This document shows, in pieces, positions 33,599 to 35,736 of a stretch of DNA of 35,736 bases. Source of the DNA: Synechococcus sp. 8F6 (lineage in GTDB: Bacteria; Cyanobacteriota; Cyanobacteriia; PCC-6307; Cyanobiaceae); contig NZ_NQKZ01000020.1 in NCBI RefSeq assembly GCF_002252665.1, positions 1 to 35,736 on the forward strand. Reading direction: 5' to 3'. The notes beneath the pieces were generated by a model. That model saw only the letters and a program-made list of their open reading frames with translations. It did not search any database and was not told where the DNA came from. The position numbers were made by a program, and so were the translations under genes. Position 1 is the first letter of the stretch. Every line of letters starts with the position of its first letter.

Positions 33599-35134
33599 TC
33601 AGAACTTGAAGGTGGTCTTCAGCACGACGCCGTAGGTGTCCTCGTTGCGAGGACCGCCTGTAGCGGAAAGGTCTACACCACCGCCATCAATCCAGAAGAA
33701 GCCAGGAGTCACACTGATGTTGTCAGTGACCTGGAACTTGTACCACACCTCAATGCCGAACTTCTCTTGGAGAGTATCAGCAACCGCGCTGTTGTTGATG
33801 GTGCCAGCGATATTGGTGGGGGCGTGACCCAAACCGATCCCGAAGGCGTTGCCCTTCATGAAGGCATCATCCCACTGAAGGCCAACCATCCACGACCAGG
33901 AGTCGTCGTTGGGGTTGGAACCATTCCACTGGGAGGCACCGAAGCCGGCGCTGATGGAAGGGATCAAACCGGACTCTTCAGGCTGCCAGTAGGCACTGAA
34001 GCCGTAGTTGTTAGAACCAACTGCTGAGTAAGTACCGCCCGCGTTTGCGATGTTGGCAGCTTCAATGTAGTTGTAAACAATCGCAGCGCCCCAGTTGTTG
34101 GCGGAATAGCCAACCTGAATCGTGGTGGTGCTGCCATCACCGAAACCGCCGCCGATGGTTGTACCAGCAGTTGTACCAACTCCGTTATTGGTACCAACTT
34201 CAGCCGAGGCTTCGTTGGACACGTAGTTGGCACTGAGGCTAAAGCCGTCCTTCTCATACCAGAGGCCAACACCAGCGCCAAGGTTCAGGCTGTAGGCGTT
34301 GTTGGCACCGCCGTAGGTGAAGCGATCGAGGATCGAATCAGCCGGATACACGCTCGGCCACATGGCCAGCATGTCGTCTTGGCGCACCTTGCCGCCGAAG
34401 GTAGCAGTGAAGTTTTCGCCGATCGGGAACTGATAGAAGAGGCGGTCGATCGAAACCACATCAGGACCAGCTTCCTCCTGGAAAGCCACTTCCATCAGGG
34501 TGTTGCCACCGCCGAAGGCGGACTCACCGAAGTTGCCAGCACGCAGGGTGGTGCGCAGCAGATCCTTGCCGGTGAAGCTGGTGTCGAGGATCAGGCGAAC
34601 GTCATAGTTAAACGACACCTGCTCGGCTTGCTCGGTGACGGTATCTGGATTCACCGCAGCGGATGCACCGCCGACCACGAAGGTGGCGATACCCTTCAGC
34701 TTGGTGGTGGTGGAGAACTGGTTGGCTTCCAGTTCGCCCACTTTGGCCTCAAGACCGTCCACGCGGCCCTTGAGGATGGCGAGTTCCTTCTCGAACTCGG
34801 CCATCAGCTTCTTGAGCTCGTCGGTCACTTCGGTGACGCGGTCGAGGCAAGCGTTGAGAAGAGCAGCTGCTTCGAAGCGGGTCATGGCCCGGCCACCCTT
34901 GTAGGTGCCGTCGGGGTAACCAGCGACGCAGCCGTAGCGCTCGATCAGGTTGGATAGAGCCTGGTAAGCCCAGTCGGTGGGCTTGACGTCAGAGAACTGG
35001 GAGATGCTGGTGACTTGCTCCTCGGAGGCATACTTGTTGACGCCGTCCAGGTTGAGCTCAGCTGCGGTAGCGGCCACGGGGGCCAGCAGACCGAGGGCTG
35101 CAGGTGCAACCAGGAGTTGCTTAAAGAGTTTCAT
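33599..35134 (-). CDS. Cyanobacterial porin, SLH plus OprB family (SomA-like)
   Basis: This 511-aa outer-membrane porin is of the abundant cyanobacterial type (iron uptake porin/SomA). It has, in order, a signal peptide (MKLFKQLLVAPAALGLLAPV, cut near residue 24), an SLH domain (about 42-95: QFSDVKPTDWAYQALSNLIE, AGYPDGTYKGGRAMTRFEAA) that tethers the protein to the cell wall, a heptad coiled coil (about 98-138), and a beta-barrel of the OprB type. It ends in Phe (VVLKTTFKF) as outer-membrane barrels do. The start ATG has GAGGA five bases upstream. The 489-base region upstream has a five-copy 22-bp repeat and other signals. The permeating solute is not evident. Confidence 0.93.
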   Translation of the reverse strand: MKLFKQLLVAPAALGLLAPVAATAAELNLDGVNKYASEEQVTSISQFSDVKPTDWAYQALSNLIERYGCVAGYPDGTYKGGRAMTRFEAAALLNACLDRVTEVTDELKKLMAEFEKELAILKGRVDGLEAKVGELEANQFSTTTKLKGIATFVVGGASAAVNPDTVTEQAEQVSFNYDVRLILDTSFTGKDLLRTTLRAGNFGESAFGGGNTLMEVAFQEEAGPDVVSIDRLFYQFPIGENFTATFGGKVRQDDMLAMWPSVYPADSILDRFTYGGANNAYSLNLGAGVGLWYEKDGFSLSANYVSNEASAEVGTNNGVGTTAGTTIGGGFGDGSTTTIQVGYSANNWGAAIVYNYIEAANIANAGGTYSAVGSNNYGFSAYWQPEESGLIPSISAGFGASQWNGSNPNDDSWSWMVGLQWDDAFMKGNAFGIGLGHAPTNIAGTINNSAVADTLQEKFGIEVWYKFQVTDNISVTPGFFWIDGGGVDLSATGGPRNEDTYGVVLKTTFKF

Positions 35135-35206
35135 GGGTTCCTCACACGAGATGGCGCAATGCGCCGCATACATAATCGCCGGATAACACAGCAGCGGCGT
35201 CTGCTC

Positions 35207-35322
35207 CTGTGCCAGTGCGCACAATGGCCTGTGCCAGTGCGCACAATGGCCTGTGCCAGTGCGCACAATGGCCTGTGCCAGTGCGCACAATGGCCTGTGC
35301 CACTGCGCACAATGGCCTGTGC
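35207..35322. repeat. Five tandem 22-bp repeats plus a partial sixth, upstream of the porin
   Basis: A 22-bp unit beginning CTGTGCCAGTGCGCACAA repeats head to tail at 35207, 35229, 35251, 35273 and 35295. Units 1-4 are identical; unit 5 differs by one base (CAC for CAG). A sixth unit stops after six bases (35317-35322). Each unit contains the perfect 8-bp palindrome GTGCGCAC and outer arms GCCA / TGGC. There are no spacers, so this is not CRISPR. A 22-bp period is about two helix turns, so the palindromes face one side of the DNA. The array ends 73 bases before the porin ATG, which suits an operator cluster. Confidence 0.95.
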
Positions 35323-35325
35323 TGC

Positions 35326-35365
35326 AAAAACGATGCCCCCGACGGGCACAGGGCTCGCCGGGGGC
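35326..35365 (-). terminator. Possible terminator or attenuator hairpin upstream of the porin
   Basis: A 7-bp perfect GC stem (GCCCCCG at 35335-35341 with CGGGGGC at 35359-35365) encloses a 17-base loop. On the minus strand it is followed after four bases by five T residues (35330-35326). It resembles a weak intrinsic terminator placed between the short frame at 35397-35450 and the repeat array. Confidence 0.4.
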
Positions 35366-35396
35366 TCTCGCCGGGCTGCATCAGCCGCGAAACCAA

Positions 35397-35450
35397 CTAG
35401 AGGGCGTTCTCCGCGATCAGCAGACCCTGGGTGAAACAACTGGAACTCAC
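35397..35450 (-). CDS. Possible 17-residue leader peptide
   Basis: GTG 35450 opens a 17-codon frame (SSSCFTQGLLIAENAL after the start), closed by TAG. An unusually strong Shine-Dalgarno, AGGAGGAGG, lies about six bases upstream. The frame is followed by the GC hairpin and T5 described separately. The layout recalls an attenuation leader, but no run of a single amino acid or alternative fold was found, and such a short frame can occur by chance. Confidence 0.25.
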   Translation of the reverse strand: MSSSCFTQGLLIAENAL

Positions 35451-35561
35451 GGGCACCTCCTCCTCTGGGGATTGGGGCCAGCCGGCGATGCCTTCGGCAC
35501 CACCTGAGCCCAAGGGCCAGGACGGCGCCACACCACTGCTGACAGAACGCTGTAAATGTAG

Positions 35562-35597
35562 CCAAGAAAAAAGCGCCCCCGTGGGAGCGCTTCTTGG
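35562..35597 (-). terminator. Rho-independent terminator of psbD
   Basis: The 6-bp stem AAGCGC / GCGCTT (35571-35576 with 35587-35592), with extra inner G-C pairs, is followed on the minus strand by a T6 run (35572-35567). Outer arms CCAAG / CTTGG (35562-35566 and 35593-35597) also pair. It lies 27 bases after the psbD stop, so this psbD transcript ends here instead of continuing into psbC. Confidence 0.9.
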
Positions 35598-35623
35598 TCG
35601 GCAAAAACCGTTGAACCCTTGAA

Positions 35624-35736
35624 TCAAAGAGCGTTGCCGCGGGGCAGAACCTCTTCAGGGAAGACGAAGTTTTCGTGCGGCTGGTCAGCCGGTGCCATCC
35701 AGGCACGCAGACCTTCATTCAGAAGAATGTTCTTCG
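35624..35736 (-). CDS. psbD: Photosystem II D2 protein, C-terminal end (partial)
   Basis: The minus-strand frame entering from the right edge encodes the C-terminal 37 residues of D2, including [20 protein letters not shown] and [16 protein letters not shown] before the TGA at 35626-35624. The D2 tail is diagnostic; the D1 tail is different. D2 is a core reaction-centre subunit in the thylakoid membrane. A terminator follows within 30 bases and no psbC is found, although psbD and psbC usually overlap in one operon. This is therefore probably the extra, monocistronic psbD copy that many cyanobacteria carry. Most of the gene is outside the window. Confidence 0.95.

Larger units (their letters stand above)
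35135..35623. other. 489-base intergenic region between psbD and the porin
   Basis: Reading along the minus strand from psbD, it holds a terminator just after psbD (35562-35597), a short frame with a strong Shine-Dalgarno (35397-35450), a GC-rich hairpin followed by T5 (35326-35365), and five tandem 22-bp repeats (35207-35316). Last comes a 70-base leader to the porin ATG with a GGCGC / GCGCC mini-hairpin at about 35154-35166. No protein-sized gene is convincing: longer frames on either strand only translate the repeats. The porin promoter should lie here, probably in or just below the repeat array. Confidence 0.7.

Noticed and set aside
35207-35322. CRISPR array
   Set aside because: The 22-bp units abut directly with no spacers, and no cas genes are present.
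35131-35718. Long minus-strand frame across the repeats, and an N-terminal extension of the porin frame through them
   Set aside because: They translate the tandem repeats into CALAQ/HWHR-type repeats. The porin signal peptide starts cleanly at 35134 with a Shine-Dalgarno, so the upstream parts are fortuitous.

Overview
The window is chromosomal DNA from a unicellular alpha-cyanobacterium of the Cyanobium / freshwater Synechococcus type. It encodes photosystem II (psbU, psbD), cytochrome b6f (petL), NDH-1 (ndhO and the CRR7 factor) and carotenoid (zds) proteins, together with several families found almost only in cyanobacteria (TIGR03279 PDZ/radical-SAM-like protein, DUF3120, DUF4346, DUF6816, DUF751/Ycf33, the VKOR-thioredoxin fusion). 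The DNA is strongly GC-rich with G/C third positions, several HIP1 octamers (GCGATCGC) occur, and psbU is present, which Prochlorococcus normally lacks. Placement is by gene content and base composition; no search was run.

Layout. (1) 1-283: the 3' end of a possible plus-strand gene, then a hairpin-rich gap. (2) 284-6536, minus strand: five closely packed genes in the order uppP, TIGR03279, tolC-like, pucC-like, inositol monophosphatase. (3) 6679-9636, plus: DUF3120, psbU (with a strong terminator), nadB. (4) 9643-13350: VKOR-Trx (minus) divergent from rimO and an MFS exporter (plus), with an easily missed 30-residue petL on the minus strand overlapping the exporter tail. (5) 13498-18737: a B12-type radical SAM protein, then minus-strand DUF4346, a FemAB-like acyltransferase, a RibD-C reductase and a two-domain pterin synthase, plus one unknown exported protein. 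(6) 18809-25386: shikimate kinase, CRR7/DUF6816 head to head, a GST, then a plus-strand run DUF751, rbfA, nagZ-like, a GT2-TPR glycosyltransferase and hemD. (7) 25370-27796, minus: zds, an SRPBCC protein and a lipoprotein in one tight run. (8) 27907-31635: A-type Fe-S carrier, TPR protein, LpxB-related protein, small membrane protein, TIGR01777 epimerase, ndhO. (9) 31680-32767: a small accessory patch with a ParE-type toxin and its antitoxin, an unrecognised small ORF and a frameshifted nucleotidyltransferase. (10) 32764-35736, minus: J-domain protein, an SLH/OprB porin preceded by five tandem 22-bp repeats, and the 3' end of psbD followed by its own terminator.

Packing is extreme. Same-strand neighbours often share 4 or 8 nt at stop/start junctions (ATGA, GTGA, three TTGA cases, two ATGCC-type 8-nt cases). 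Convergent genes overlap at their tails by 14-44 nt, and one divergent pair shares the tetranucleotide CATG as both start codons. Most of the content is ordinary housekeeping. The points most worth a second look are the 22-bp repeat array upstream of the porin, the loss of the catalytic His in one half of the fused pterin synthase, the shared-start divergent pair, the single-base frameshift in the nucleotidyltransferase, and a J-domain gene that seems to need a CTG start.
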